DNA from: Struthidea cinerea
Taxonomy: Eukaryota; Chordata; Aves; Passeriformes; Corcoracidae
Direction: 5' to 3'
Assembly: GCA_013397865.1 (NCBI GenBank)
Contig: VZTI01002790.1
Coordinates: 751,484-815,483, forward strand
DNA length: 64,000 bases
Shown here: in pieces, positions 39,424 through 52,000 of the stretch
Numbering within the stretch: the first letter of the stretch is position 1
Layout of the letters: each line of letters starts with the position of its first letter
Notes under the pieces: model-generated
The model's input: only the letters and a program-made list of their open reading frames with translations
What the model was told of the DNA's origin: nothing
Databases searched by the model: none
Made by a program: the position numbers and the translations under genes

Positions 39424-42400
39424 TATATATGTTCACAACATATGTGAGAACACCCAGGAAATGCTTAACGGTGAAGCTTTTCATTTGCTGATCTTTGGGA
39501 AGAAGTTAAATGTAGTATGCATGTGGACATAAGTTTTGAATCCCTGTTAAAATCATACTGAGCATGTTAATTGCTTTGTTTTAGTCTAAAAAATTGACTA
39601 AATTTTAAGACTTGGCTCACAAGCAAACAAATAAAAGCAGATGGTGATTTGAAACTACTGCCCTGAAAAAATGTGTATGCACCACAAATATCTCTGTATA
39701 TGTAAAAGAAAGCTCATCTAATTCTTTTGCTGTAATAAATGCCTCATGCACTCCACTGTGATTTGGTCTTAAACTCCTACAATAGGAAAACAAATTTAAT
39801 AAATAACCCCTGAACAGACAAAAAGGAAGATTGCATTTCTTAAAATTCCAGCCCTTTTCCCAATGTTCATCCATTCTGTGAGCAGAAGGAGGATGTGAGA
39901 AGGAAAGGAGCACCCAGTCCATGTATTAGTTTAGCTGAGGAGGACAGTACTGGTAGTAAGGCTTCTCTGGTATCAGATAGCAATTACGGACCAAATATGA
40001 AAGAAAGATCAAGCTCCAGACAGGCAGAGAAATTAGACTCCAAACTTTTTAAGAAATTGAGCTTTTGCTTTTCTCATCACTAATTGCCCTGATATTTCTG
40101 AAGGCTTTTTATGGAATTGCACCTCTCTCTTTTTAATCAATGTAAACATTGATTTGTGATTTAATCTGGAATAGGATTTATTAGTTTATTAGTTTCTAAA
40201 TGTCATCATTCAGTAGTGATAACAGAAACTCTGAAGAAACACAGCTGAGATGCGGTCACGCATCATGGCATAAATTAGCTGTTCTTGCAAACGAAACTAA
40301 TTTGATCTAGTGTTCCAGAGACTGGTTTAAAAAATATTCTGCAATGAAACAAGATGTTGCATATGATTTTCCAAGTATTTCTCTCCAAATGGCAATGTAA
40401 TTGTAATGCTTCTTTTGGTAAAATATTCTTCACCTAAAGCAGTATATTTCGCTGAATCAATTTCTGTGGATTTCTACACTGGAAGAATTTACTTTGGGAT
40501 GTAGACTTTTAGGTTCAAAGACACGATGTGAATTCACATTGTTTTTAGCTGGAGCTGGGCACTTTACCTACCATTGTGTTGCGAATTATTCCCCTTAGTT
40601 TGTCAACAGAAAATAAACTGATTCAGCAGTTTCTCTAGAGATGTGTTTAGAAAATAATGTGTATAATAGTCTTTTATCTGAGTGCTGCAGTTCACACTCT
40701 GCATTTCACTGCATGCAGTGTAATTATTCCAATTTCATGCCAGTCTAAGTAAGGACATTAAGACTATTACAAATCCTAGATTTTGGAATGGGATGGAAAG
40801 GATTTCCAAACTAGAAAGTTGGTTTTGTTCTGTGGGGTTTATTTGTTATTTGGTTGGTTGGTTGGGTTGGGTTTTTTTAAATTTTGTTTTCTGTGAGGGT
40901 TTTTTTTTATGGGGTTTTCTTGAGTTGTGGCTTTGGTTTGTTTTTTTCAAGCATTTAGCAGGGAAGGTATAACAAAATCTATTGGCTGGAAACAGAATGT
41001 AGCCAGATGTGAGATAAGACATTTATTCCTAGTGGTCACAAAGGCAGGGCACTAGAAACCAAATTGTTAAAGGATATAAAAAAATTTTCTCTGATTTTTT
41101 TTGAGTTTAAGTTTAGATGTGAACCTACAATGGTAGAAGTGGTTTCTTACAACATCTATAAAAACACTGTTTTGATATATGATTCTAAGTTGAACAGTTT
41201 TGTTTTCTGTTGCTCAAGAGTAGATTATTTTACTATTTCCTCTCAATTTGCAAATCTACATATGCCTAATCAATGAGATTGTGTTTGCTTCAAAAGACAA
41301 AGATCAAACTATATTAGAGTGTTATGTAACTATGATACCATTAATGTTAATCCTTTAGAACAACAGAGAGGGAGAGAAAAAGAGAGGGAAAGATTATAAT
41401 TCAAGAGTTTGTGTATAGGCAGAAAAATGCACTGAAAACATATCTGTAAGTGTTTTGGAGAAAAAAAATATCCAGTTTTCAGTCATATCACAGATTTTTT
41501 TAATACTGTTCAAAAAGTACCTGACTCTACATAAACACCAACTATAACATGATGTAGACAACTGAGAAACAAGCAAGTGTATTCTTCAATGCTAAAATAA
41601 ATTACATTTGTACAGGTAGAAAGCAAACCAAAGCTGATAAAAATGTTAAATTTTATGAAAAATCATTTTCAGTTCACATCAAAATAATAACTTTACATTC
41701 TCTATGTTTTAATAGTATAAGCAGCAACAACATAAAAAAGAACAAACGGTCACAGAATGTTTGAAACCAGTTCTTCATAAGTTATTAGCAAATTAAAAAA
41801 AATAATTACAAGCACTTGTAGCCCACACAAATCTTTTGGAATTGGCACCGTCTCTCTAAAACATCTATATTCTATATAGATTTCTAATTACAAATACCAC
41901 CAGCAGCTGCCATATAATCCTATTAGTACATGTAATATACATAGTATATTTGTTCCCATTTGGCAGATCGGAGTGACTTAATGATTATTGTTTGTTAGTA
42001 CTGTCATTGCTCAGGTGAGACAAAATCAGCCATGTACACCAATTCATCACCCAGATGAATTTTTTACATACCTTTATGCTTCACTGGTCTGTATCTCTTT
42101 TTCTTTTCACAGTATAAAATTGTAAGTGGCAATTGCAGAGATTTGAACTGAGGATATAACAATAAACCACCGCAAAAAAAGTGAATTCAGGTAATTCAAC
42201 TTAAGTCTTTACTGAATGAAGTGCACACTCAAATGGGTAGCAGATGAATGATTTTCTTGTTCTTGGAGAGTATTGACTTCCTTTTGGGAGATTCATGAAA
42301 CTGCCAGAAAACTGTCACCTGTTGCTTATTTTTGGACATGTTCTCTTACATCCCTTAACACATTTAGTTAGAGGATGATTTTCCCATTGGGCTACCAGAT

Positions 42401-45400
42401 AAAGTAGGAATGATAAAAATGAATGGTAGGAAGGACCTATTCACCAAGCCTAGCTTCAGGAATGAACCTAAAAAATCCATCTGCTGTTTGATTCAAAAGA
42501 CAGTGGGAAGAACATCCTGTCATTATCATTCTCTACAGAACAAATAGCCAAAATCTAGACTTCAGTGGCCACTATCCAACTTTGATTTTCTTTACATGTG
42601 TATTAATCTGGAATGATTCCATTGCCCTCAATAGATTAAGAGCCAATGCCAGCATAGGACTTCAGCACTTAAAATTATTCAGTGTAATAAATAGCTTTTT
42701 GCTCTAGTGTGGAGATCAGGACCTTTTGTTAAATATCTAACCTTGCTGTGGAGTTTGTGAGAAGAGTTAGTGCCCAAGAAAGCAATACAACAAGGAAAGA
42801 GATGTCGAGGAATACTCTATTTGAGCCAGTATGGAAATGCCATGTGCAGAAAATGCTAATATTCCACTGGGATCAATTTTTGGAGACAACTATACATTTT
42901 GTTTCAAGGATGGGTCAGGTCACCTTTGTGGCTGGAGGAAAATGAAATGAATCCCTTTTACTGCAGTGTCAGAGAAGTAGGAACTTCAAGTTTAATTCCT
43001 TCACCTATCCAAGAAGACTCAATCTCTCCTTTCCATGAAGGGGTCTGAGGACTCCAGATGGAAGACAGGATTTTTGCAGATACTAAGTTATCGAAGGGCA
43101 CATCCTTCCCTCCTGTCACTAAAACACTTTTCAGGGAAGCATTTAACTTTCTTTTTAGCCAATGTGTAGCACAGACAAAAGGTTGCCTCCACTTCTTTAG
43201 AGTTAAAATACTCACCTTGTCTCTGCTCCAGAAATTTTTGAAGTATTTTATTTTAAATTGACAGAGATGGTCTCTAATTTTAGTCAGTGTTTATCTTATC
43301 AGGTTGCACTGTTCCTTTTCCACTGCAATACTCTTGAATTTGTTTCTGTCCTGGGAAGGGAAATGAACAGAGGGTCTCAACACTGAGTCATTAGAGCACT
43401 TTGCAGCCAGGAAACTCTACTATTCTTTCTGTGTACTCTCTCATGGGATATATAGGAATTTAACCTAGGAAGCAGTGTTTTCTGCATCCCTGAAGGGTTT
43501 TAACATGAGATAGGTACAAAGATCCTTAGATGTGTGATGATCAGGCTAGTTCTGAGCATACACAGACATACTATGCTAGATGCTAGAGTAAGGTGGCATT
43601 TGAATAGTTCTTTTAAAATTGAGCTTAAAATGTAGGTATTAAATTCTACTGAAATCCTAACTTTAGGCTCCAAAGTATTTTTTTTTGGGTCAGCCCTGGC
43701 ACTGGTCTACAACACAATAAAAAAGTTGTGGTCGCATTATTAATCCTGAGCATAGTGCTCTGATTTCCCTAAGGAACTGACTCTTTTGTATGCTCTCTGT
43801 TACTGTCATCTTTTATCCTCTCACCTCATAAATGATGTATTAAGCAGAATAACGAGGTTGCACACTTTCCTTTATGGAACTTACACCCACATCTATGCTG
43901 TCTTTCAGTTTGGTTTGCACACAAAAGAAAACATTCCCAGGGGAACTCTGCTATCATCCAGAGTGAGAATCATGAACTGGCCTTCCCGTTTACTTTCTTT
44001 TGATATCTTATTCTCCCAGTTTTTAACAAAAATTTTCCTTTACAAACACAGCAACTGAATAAATATCCAAGCAAACTAACATAACTTTTTTTTCTTTAGA
44101 ACTTTTAACAGTTTTTTAATTAGCATTTAGTTTCTATCTCACTTTTGTAGCTGGAAATCAATGGAAGAAGCCAGCACCTTGTGATCAACCAGGCTCCCAT
44201 GAAACATCAGCAAGTGATTTGTGAACTGTGGTCTAAAAATCTCTGGTCTAAGGTATCTGCATGAGTCTAGGCACCAAATGTTCAGATAGAAGTACAAGGA
44301 AGCACATCTTCAAAGTCATGCAATCATTCTTCAGAGACAATTTTAAAATACAGTTCTTAAGTATTGCAAAGACTTCTTCCCAGCTGGCCTGCCAGAGTGA
44401 CTCGCTTTATTTCAAGAGCACAGATCAGAGGTGGTTACACCATCACTCTTTAGGGTTGGCCTGAAGCACAAAAGAAATAAGAGATTTTTTTGAGGTCCCT
44501 GTGGTCAAGAATGACAATAGTTTCAAATCCTTTAATTCCCTTTCTGGCAGCAGCACTAAATTGGAAGGCAAATTTCAAGCCATTCAGTTGGTACTTACAC
44601 ATTCTTTAGTTAGATTGGAAAGTGTTCATGATTGTAACTTTTGCATTTATGTCTGAAAACCCCTGCCACCATATCGTAATGTCTTAAACAGAGACTAGCA
44701 TACAAACAGAAAAATGAAGTCATGATGTCTGTCAATCGTATTATTTTTTTCTCTTGTGTCAAACCCACTGGCTTCTCCTAAAGAACTTTCCAGTCTTGCA
44801 AATCTCCCACTGGGATAATTTGGATTATTACTACAGGCAGTACACCGTTATTGCCTTCTTCTCCAGAAAATCTTTCCTTCCTTTGTTGAAGTTCAAACAC
44901 ATCATACAAACTGTTGTTGATGCATTCTAGTCTGTACAATTAAAGTGGATTCTGCCCTCTTTAAATGCTCCTAAGGTCGCCCTACCTTTCATTAAAAATA
45001 GACTGACTCCAAGAGAGTACTATCCCAGCAGGGTCCATCCATGGTTCCTTGTGCAATTAAAATTTCTGCTGTGCCTAATAGATATGCAAAAGATATATAA
45101 CTCCTCTGAAAGTGAGAGTGAGCAAAAGTGTTTAAAATTTGGGTTGTACAACAGTAGGGTTTTAGGCTCTTAAAACACACATTCAGGTGTTAGACTGAGG
45201 ATTTTGTGTGTGTACACATGGTTCATCCTCATACCTGTATCATCGTGACAATATACATGAACATTGTCAGGAAGCTCTGAGCAATAGCTATGGCCAGGAT
45301 GGTGCCATTTGAGAGCAGAAGAGGTATATTTATGCTGAGCTTGACAGTTTCTATTTTTCACTCCTTTTTACTAGTTTTGTATTTAAGGAAACATTTTTAT

Positions 45401-46689
45401 GTTTGTCTGTATAATCCTTACTTCCACTGCTGATTATTTCACAGTGCAGTGAAACCCACAGATTTTAGCAGGAATACAATTATATTAATTGTCCACCACC
45501 ATAAGAAAAGACTACAGGAACAGGGACCTAAAATGCTAGGGAAAGATCAAGGTGGAGGATGTTCTTGTAAGAACATCGGTCAATAGTTCGAAATACAAGA
45601 GAACAGGTAGTAATAGCATCCCTTTGAAATTCACATTAGCTATCTCAGTACACTCTGTTCATATTAAAACAATATTGCACTGATGGGAGACTAATATTAT
45701 CATATAAGTCATCCACGAACAACATTTAAGTGATCTAAACTCCCTTAATGAGGAGGTTTGTATCACAGACTGATTGGACATGCTTTTCCCTTAAATGTGG
45801 GTTGTGACCTGTGACAGAAGATGCTTTCTCCTGAAGACATGGACAGCTAGGGAATGATGAGACATGCTAGTACTGTGAACCAAGAGGGTAAAACTGAGCT
45901 CTAGTCTGGGAACCATGCAGCTGCACAGAACTGAGTCCACGCTGATCAGTCGTGTGAGGAGGCAAGAACTGCATATGGGCAACAAGGACCTTCAGTCATG
46001 CCTTAGTGTAGGGATCTGCCTTCTGGAGTAGAGCTGTTTTGTGACCTGCCTGTTCATGCTATAGGCAAAGCTGATAAATGACTGTACCTGACAAAACAAG
46101 CATGCCCAGACTGCAATTGGATAACACTGCCTGGCTCTAGAGTCACTAGAGTATCTCTGTGAGGTGCTGGTCTGGATTCAGCCATCTATTACTTTTCGTT
46201 TTTAAATGTTGTTGAGCAGCAAATTGGGGTGCAACACATAATAGTAAAACAAGCATCACAAAGGAATAGAAAATGCTCTTTGCTAAAGTATGTGAATGTG
46301 CTTTCATCTTTTACTTGTTTGATCAAATATTTATTATTTTGAACGTGGGGGAGAAAAAGGAGGTATGAATTTTGATTACAAAATATTTGTTATCTTCGAA
46401 GAAACAAGATCTAAAGGTTTTGAAAATAAAATATAGCAGCCGTATTTCAAGGCTCCCTTCCTTGAGGCTGTCTTCTATATAAGGCTACATCAACTCAACT
46501 TTGAATTGAAGTACATTACTCATCACTTCATGCTATCCTTCAATAAAATAAAAAAAACCCATAAAAGTTTGGCACCTGAGGACAGCTATGTCATGAAGAA
46601 GAGAGCCAATACAGTGTGCGTTAAGGGTCTGACTTACAAGTTCTATGTACCTACACCTATCAAAAATTATTTAGCTACTATTCAAACTT
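39424..46689. other. Intergenic or distal GRM5 3' UTR, no coding sequence recognised
   Basis: Long AT-rich stretch free of obvious transposons. A G/T-rich low-complexity patch lies at about 40840-40950. The part nearest GRM5 may be distal 3' UTR if later AATAAA signals (46330-46335, about 44406) are used. Confidence 0.55.
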
Positions 46690-46706
46690 TAAAACTCTTC
46701 CCTGCC

Positions 46707-46712
46707 TTTATT
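46707..46712 (-). promoter_or_regulatory. Candidate polyadenylation signal AATAAA for GRM5
   Basis: Plus-strand TTTATT reads AATAAA on the GRM5 strand, about 1.47 kb after the stop codon. It is the first canonical hexamer I found downstream of the gene. Use is inferred, not shown; distal copies at 46330-46335 and near 44406 compete. Confidence 0.4.
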
Positions 46713-47020
46713 AAAAAAGTGCTGTGACAGTATGAAGTGCACTAAACTGTACTACCTTGATAGGAAAAAAAAATATGAGGAATCCCCTTGTTTCTTCTGT
46801 GAGTTGCTAAGAAACAAAGACTCTGTTGGTTCATATCTCATTAGGTCTTCTCTGTTTTAACCTTTACTCTGTATTGCTTTGAATGTATTTTTTTCTTCTT
46901 TTTTTTTTGTCACTGTTCATAGCTGCAAGGCATCAGCAGCAAAACAAAGTTTAAAATTGTTGCTTAGTAAAGAGTAGCTTAATAACCTCTAAGCAGACTT
47001 TGACACAGGGTTTTTTTCCC

Positions 47021-47045
47021 TATATATATATATATATATATATAT
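47021..47045. repeat. (TA)n microsatellite in the GRM5 3' flank or 3' UTR
   Basis: Twelve and a half TA units, immediately following TTTTTTTCCC. About 1.15 kb downstream of the GRM5 stop, so probably within the transcribed 3' UTR. Confidence 0.9.
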
Positions 47046-48181
47046 GTATTATTTATGATTATGACAACCTTTACACTGACAGTTAGCATTCATCATAATC
47101 CAAATTGGTATCCTAGAATTCTGTCGTTCAAAGGATGGAGAAAATCCTTAGGGTGTTTACCTGTTCCTTACAAGCAAAGATGGGAATCTGAGCAAGTATT
47201 TTAACTGGTAACATTATCACGAGAATGTCCATAAAAATGTGTTAATTTCAGTAGGGAGTGCAGCTATAATATAGCTTGGTAGTGCTGCTAGAAAGAGAAT
47301 ATTCATCTCAACAACTTGCCCTGATAAGGGAATTACAAAACAGTACTCCAGAAAATATTTTTTGCTACTTCATTATTAGTTGGCAACATGGTGAAATAGT
47401 CAGGAAATCTTCCTTGGGTTTTGTTGTTGTGAAGGTGAATCCAATGTTAACAAATTGAACTTTTGATACTGATAGAAGAGAATTTCATAAACAAATGTGT
47501 AGGTTGAGAAGTCACTTGTAAAGCCCTCCATATTGCAGTCACTCACTGCAAATCCTCAGCTTAGTGTTATCCACGTGTAACGTATCACAGACACAATATT
47601 CTTCAGCAAAAAGTTTCGTAGTTATTGAACATACATTACTGCTTTTTGAGATCTTCATAGAAAAAAAAAAGAAAGATAGCTTGACAGGTTGGTCCCAGAT
47701 CTGAGTCTGTTAGAAAATGTACATTCAACGTTTGGTCTTCTATTCTTGATAAAAGATCAAGGTTCACTTCTGGGTAAGGGATCAGAGTAAACAAACAAAC
47801 CATTGTACAGTTGTTTACAATCTAGTTCCCCCGTCCCCTATATTGTACACACAGTTCATTGTAATACTAAAGCAAAGCACTTGGTATGTAACTGGATTAA
47901 CAGACTCCTTATAAGCCCTCAAAAATAGATTCAGTGTTTCTGAAAAGCCCATGTTTTTTTAAGGCCACGATAATCTGCCAAGAGTCATTTTGTTTTTAAA
48001 TCAGCATAATTAATCTGATGTTTCCACTTCTCAGGTAATTCCTCTTCTTCCCTTCTATTTCTCACAAGATGACCCAATGCCTCTCACTCTGTCTGCGTAA
48101 ACACTGGAGATCTTGAAGACTTGGCTGTCCCCTCACTACTTTCTTGCAGTTGTTGAGATCCAACATCGTCTTGAACTACAT

Positions 48182-49004
48182 TCACAGCGAAGAAGAACTT
48201 TGAGTATAATCTCTGATGAGGAGTGAGTCGTATTTGGGGGAGGACGGGATGCAGAGAGCTGATTCAGAAGCCGGAGAGCTGGGAGATGCACTTCCAGAAT
48301 CGATGGAGTCTCTAAAAGGAGAAGGAGGAGTTAAAGCCACCAACTCCTCCAGGTCTTGCTTGGCTGCTGGGGTCTCTGAAGTTCCTTCTTTGATGCTGTC
48401 ATTTGAAGGTTTCCTAGCAGACTGTGAAGCGCCATTGACTTCAATGGCAGGAAGCGGTTGGATCTCTGCAAGCGTGGTCATTGTCGTAGGGAGCTGGATT
48501 TCCCGTGGAATCAGGTATGAAGAGCAGAGAGGAGCAGCCCCCATTGTCCCTGGAGTAGATGTTGAAAGCATCATGGAGTTCAGCTCGCTGATATTGGCTG
48601 TGAAGCGAGTAACGACACTACTGATCTGCTCCATGAGGGACCCTTGAGAGGAGCTACTTCGCTGAGGAGGTTCTGACTGGAAGGTAGGGGCATCATCTTC
48701 TGTTCGGCTGACAGAGGCAGTTCTGTGGCTCAAAGTGCTGATTGGTGAGGGAGTCTGTGGTCGGTACTGAGCTGGGTATTGCTCTTCGGCTTCCGAAACG
48801 TCATAAAGCGTTTTGGCACTAGCCTCGGGAAATGTAGCACTGCTACTGTGTCGGCTACTATCTGTGCTTTTAGAAAAAGGCTTGATCACTGCAGTTTGGT
48901 TGGGGTTCTCTTTTTTGTTGATGTGGACTGACAACCGCTGCCAAAGGTGAGCTCCTCGGCTGCTTTTCTCATTCTGGGCCCAGGAAACTGATTTCCCATT
49001 AGAG
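48182..49004 (-). CDS. GRM5: Terminal coding exon of metabotropic glutamate receptor 5 (C-terminal cytoplasmic tail)
   Basis: Class C GPCR for glutamate, coupled to Gq at postsynaptic membranes; this exon encodes the intracellular tail only. The minus strand shows an acceptor TTTGTGTTTACAG then one base completing a codon and 273 residues to TGA at 48182-48184. Residues 1-25 (SNGKSVSWAQNEK...LWQRLS) correspond to the calmodulin-binding and PKC segment; counting from 877 in the mGluR5a isoform puts serines at 881, 890 and 901, the positions I recall as PKC sites. Next come a serine-rich disordered part, a highly conserved block (SSSSQGSLMEQISSVVTRF), the Homer EVH1 ligand TPPSPFR (48311-48331) and the PDZ ligand at the C-terminus (TQSSSSL). 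The frame is open throughout. The tail is about 30 residues shorter than human as I recall it, because the Gly/Ala-rich stretch after KPFSKST is absent. GRM1 is excluded by the RDYTQSSSSL ending and overall match. Confidence 0.97.
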
Positions 49005-52000
49005 CTGTAAACACAAATGAGATAAGATGGTAACTTGCATCAAAGTTAAAAATATATTCACTGTACCTATACCATGAGTACATGGTATTTCAGACCTTCT
49101 ATTCATCATAAACCTGACTGTAATTTCATCTATATCTATCACAATATATCTATCATTTATACCTGTATGTTCTAGGAGAACAAGCAGTATGCCAGCTCAT
49201 TTCACAGGCCAGTTGTGCATCCAGCCATCACCTGTCCTGTGCTAGTTCATGGCCACTGCTGACAGTGGGGACAATGGGGGCTGGTCCTCTCTGCTCTTCA
49301 TACCAGATTCCATGGCAAATCCCTCTGTTGAGGCCCTTGGGACATAAGTAGTGTCCATCCTGGGGGAGGGAGAAGCTTGATGGCTTCCCTTCTGTTGGAG
49401 TGGTGTCAGGAAGAGGGGCTGTGGGTCTGAGGGATGCATGGAGGAGTGAGGAAGAATTAAATGTTTGAAGAGTTTGAGTGAGAGACCTGGACTAACTAGA
49501 TTTCAGGGGACAGGTATGTGGCCTGGGAGCTTTCAGTGGTAAGGAGTTTGGTATAATGTTCTGAACATGGATTCCTGGTATGGGGCAGGGATTACAGACT
49601 GGGAGACAAAGAAGTGTAATCTGTTAACGCTGGGGAAAAAAATCTCTTGGTATCCCACCACTTGGAAGTATTGGAGCAATACACAGAAAGGCTCTATATT
49701 GGTTGTAGGTAGAGAGACACTTCTAATGGGTAACTTCTTCATCGAGGTACTTGACAAGATAGCTGCTACTAGATCAAAGAAATAATTTATTTTTTTTTTA
49801 AATCACAGGTCAGCTCAGAGAATGAAACTATATTCCTAGTAGGAAAGAAATACCAGACAAGCTATACAAGAAGCTCCTCGTGGTAACCTGAGTTTGGAGA
49901 CAGCAATAAACATTTTGTTCCACCTTTCTGCAAAATAAGTCCTCTTAGGGTAAATTCTCTTCAGGTCCCATCATACTCTGCTCTTTATCAAAGTTGCTTA
50001 ATTGTCTCCTCTTGATACCTGAGAAAAGCCAGCTGTGGCCCTTATAAACACACAATATTTCCTTTTACATCCTCAGTTTGATGAGCTGGTGCTCACACAC
50101 ACATTAACATATAGTTCTTGGAAATAAGGAAGATATTAGAAATATTTCTTAGCTGAAACAGACAATGACTCTGAAATGATGTCAACAGAAAAAACAGTCT
50201 CCACATACAAATAAACATGATTTATATATAAAATGCATAAAAACTTCAAACAATTTGCTTTGGTTTCCTGAACATTTGCTATAGCCATTTAGGATTTTTG
50301 AAAAGACAACAACATTGGACACCCTGGCAGATTATCGCAAATTTGTTTCTTGTTTGCTTTTTAAGTCTGCGATAGATATCCTCACATGTTAGCCTGCAGC
50401 ATAACGGTTTGCAAAGCACATAGTTTACTGAATACAGATGACTTTACACCAGCCTTTATGTGGAGGCTTGCCTCAAACTATCAATAGCTCTTCTGGTCAT
50501 CTAAAGAAAAAGTTGCATGCTGAGTGTACAACAAAACCTCCTTGTGGGTTCACATCCGTGATTACGTTACATGAAATTACGATGGATCATGTCACACAAC
50601 ATATGCCGACAGCTTTCCCCTTCAAAAGCAGCGTGACAGAATCCAGTAGACAAACACAATGTAAAACAGTGGGTACTTTAAGAGAGGGTATGATCTGTAT
50701 AAGTATATATGAGTTCACCCCTTTGCTGCAATGATCACCAGGATGTTACTTGGATCTTGGAAGTTGACTGTTAGGCCCCTACCCACAAAATGCCCAGCAA
50801 AATGGCTGGTGGCTTGTAACTTGCTGTTCAGACAATCCCTTCCTTCTGCTGTACCTCAATCAGAGCAAGAAGGAAAAGCAAAGTCTAACCTGTAGCACTG
50901 CTCACTTCGACTGTTTGAATCAATCACACTGTGGGTGTGGCTCTGGACTGAACAGGAGCTGGCACTAATGTCTTCCAGAGTGAAACTGTTCCCTCTGAGG
51001 ACTATGCACTGGTCTCCTTGCAACACATACTCAGTGGATGTTGAGAACTGTTTGAGAGCCCTGGCTCACTGGTCATGCTGAGTCCTGAGCTCAGTGGGAG
51101 CTCAGTGACAGCAGCAGGAGCAGAATTTGGATTGTTTGGCAGATGAGATCTTGCCTCTAGGTCCGGTATGATGACCATGAAGCTTTGTCCCAGGTGTTGC
51201 TGAGTTTGACCTGAACCAGGAGGTAGAATGATCTGGCACTTGTAACTTTGATCAGACAGAAAGAGAGGACATAGATCCAGTTCTGGATGTCCTGCTTGTG
51301 GGGTCTTAGAAGGATCTGAACAGACCTGCCTGCCACAAGGGTGAAATAAATGCCATTAACATGAAGGATAAGTCAATGCAGATAGAAATGCTTGCCCAAA
51401 GAAAGTGGTATATTCTAGCACCCCTCCTGACTTCAAGCATTGTCCTAGTACAGATGTTCAAACCCTTCAAATGTGTACTAAATGCATGCAGATATTTTCA
51501 TGGCCTGAAGGTCAGATTATAAGAGTTTGTGAAGGGAACATGTTCCCCCCTCCCTGGTCACAGTTAAAGAGACAATTATCAAGGAGAGCTATGAAGCTGA
51601 AGAACCTGGGGAAAGGGAAAGGATGAAATCTGAGGTTGTGTCGAGCCCTTGGCAAAGACAGCTAAAAGTTAAATCTTCAGTGGAGCAAGTCACCAGCCTC
51701 CCTGAATCTCAGTTTGGGTTTGGGTCAGTCTGGCTGATACATTCATTCACTGCTTTTGTACTGTGCCCAAGAGTAATCTCTGCATGTGGCTCTCATATTG
51801 ATCCTAGGGCTCTGAAGGACACCCAACCGCTGTTTAATGTAAATTTTGTGCAAAAGCCTGAACGACTTGACCATTATTCATTGCAAATTCCTTGATATTA
51901 AAAACTGAATACGACACAAGGTCCATTCACTGAACAGGTGGTGAGGCATTGGAACAGGCTCCCCAAGGAAGTGGTAGAATCAGCATCCCTGGAAGTGTTC

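Larger units (their letters stand above)
46690..48181 (-). other. GRM5: Probable GRM5 3' untranslated region (proximal part)
   Basis: This AT-rich sequence follows the GRM5 stop codon on the minus strand with no coding potential. The left limit is inferred from the first canonical AATAAA found downstream of the stop (plus-strand TTTATT at 46707-46712), which would give a 3' UTR of about 1.5 kb. Further AATAAA signals lie at 46330-46335 and around 44406, so a longer UTR of several kb is quite possible, as in many neuronal mRNAs. It contains the TA dinucleotide tract at 47021-47045. Boundary uncertain; presence of UTR certain. Confidence 0.6.

Noticed and set aside
1..46689. Possible exons of CTSC or RAB38, the next genes beyond GRM5 in human
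   Set aside because: I looked through the minus-strand frames for cathepsin C or Rab motifs and found none; the genes probably lie further left.
48216..48647. 143-codon plus-strand frame opposite the GRM5 exon
   Set aside because: Antisense shadow of the GRM5 terminal exon; no independent homology or start context.
50890..51060. Resemblance of the second intronic frame (EYVLQGD) to a STAT-docking motif of a cytokine-receptor tail
   Set aside because: A match of six or seven residues is too short to support a receptor pseudogene; kept only as part of the unexplained-frame finding.
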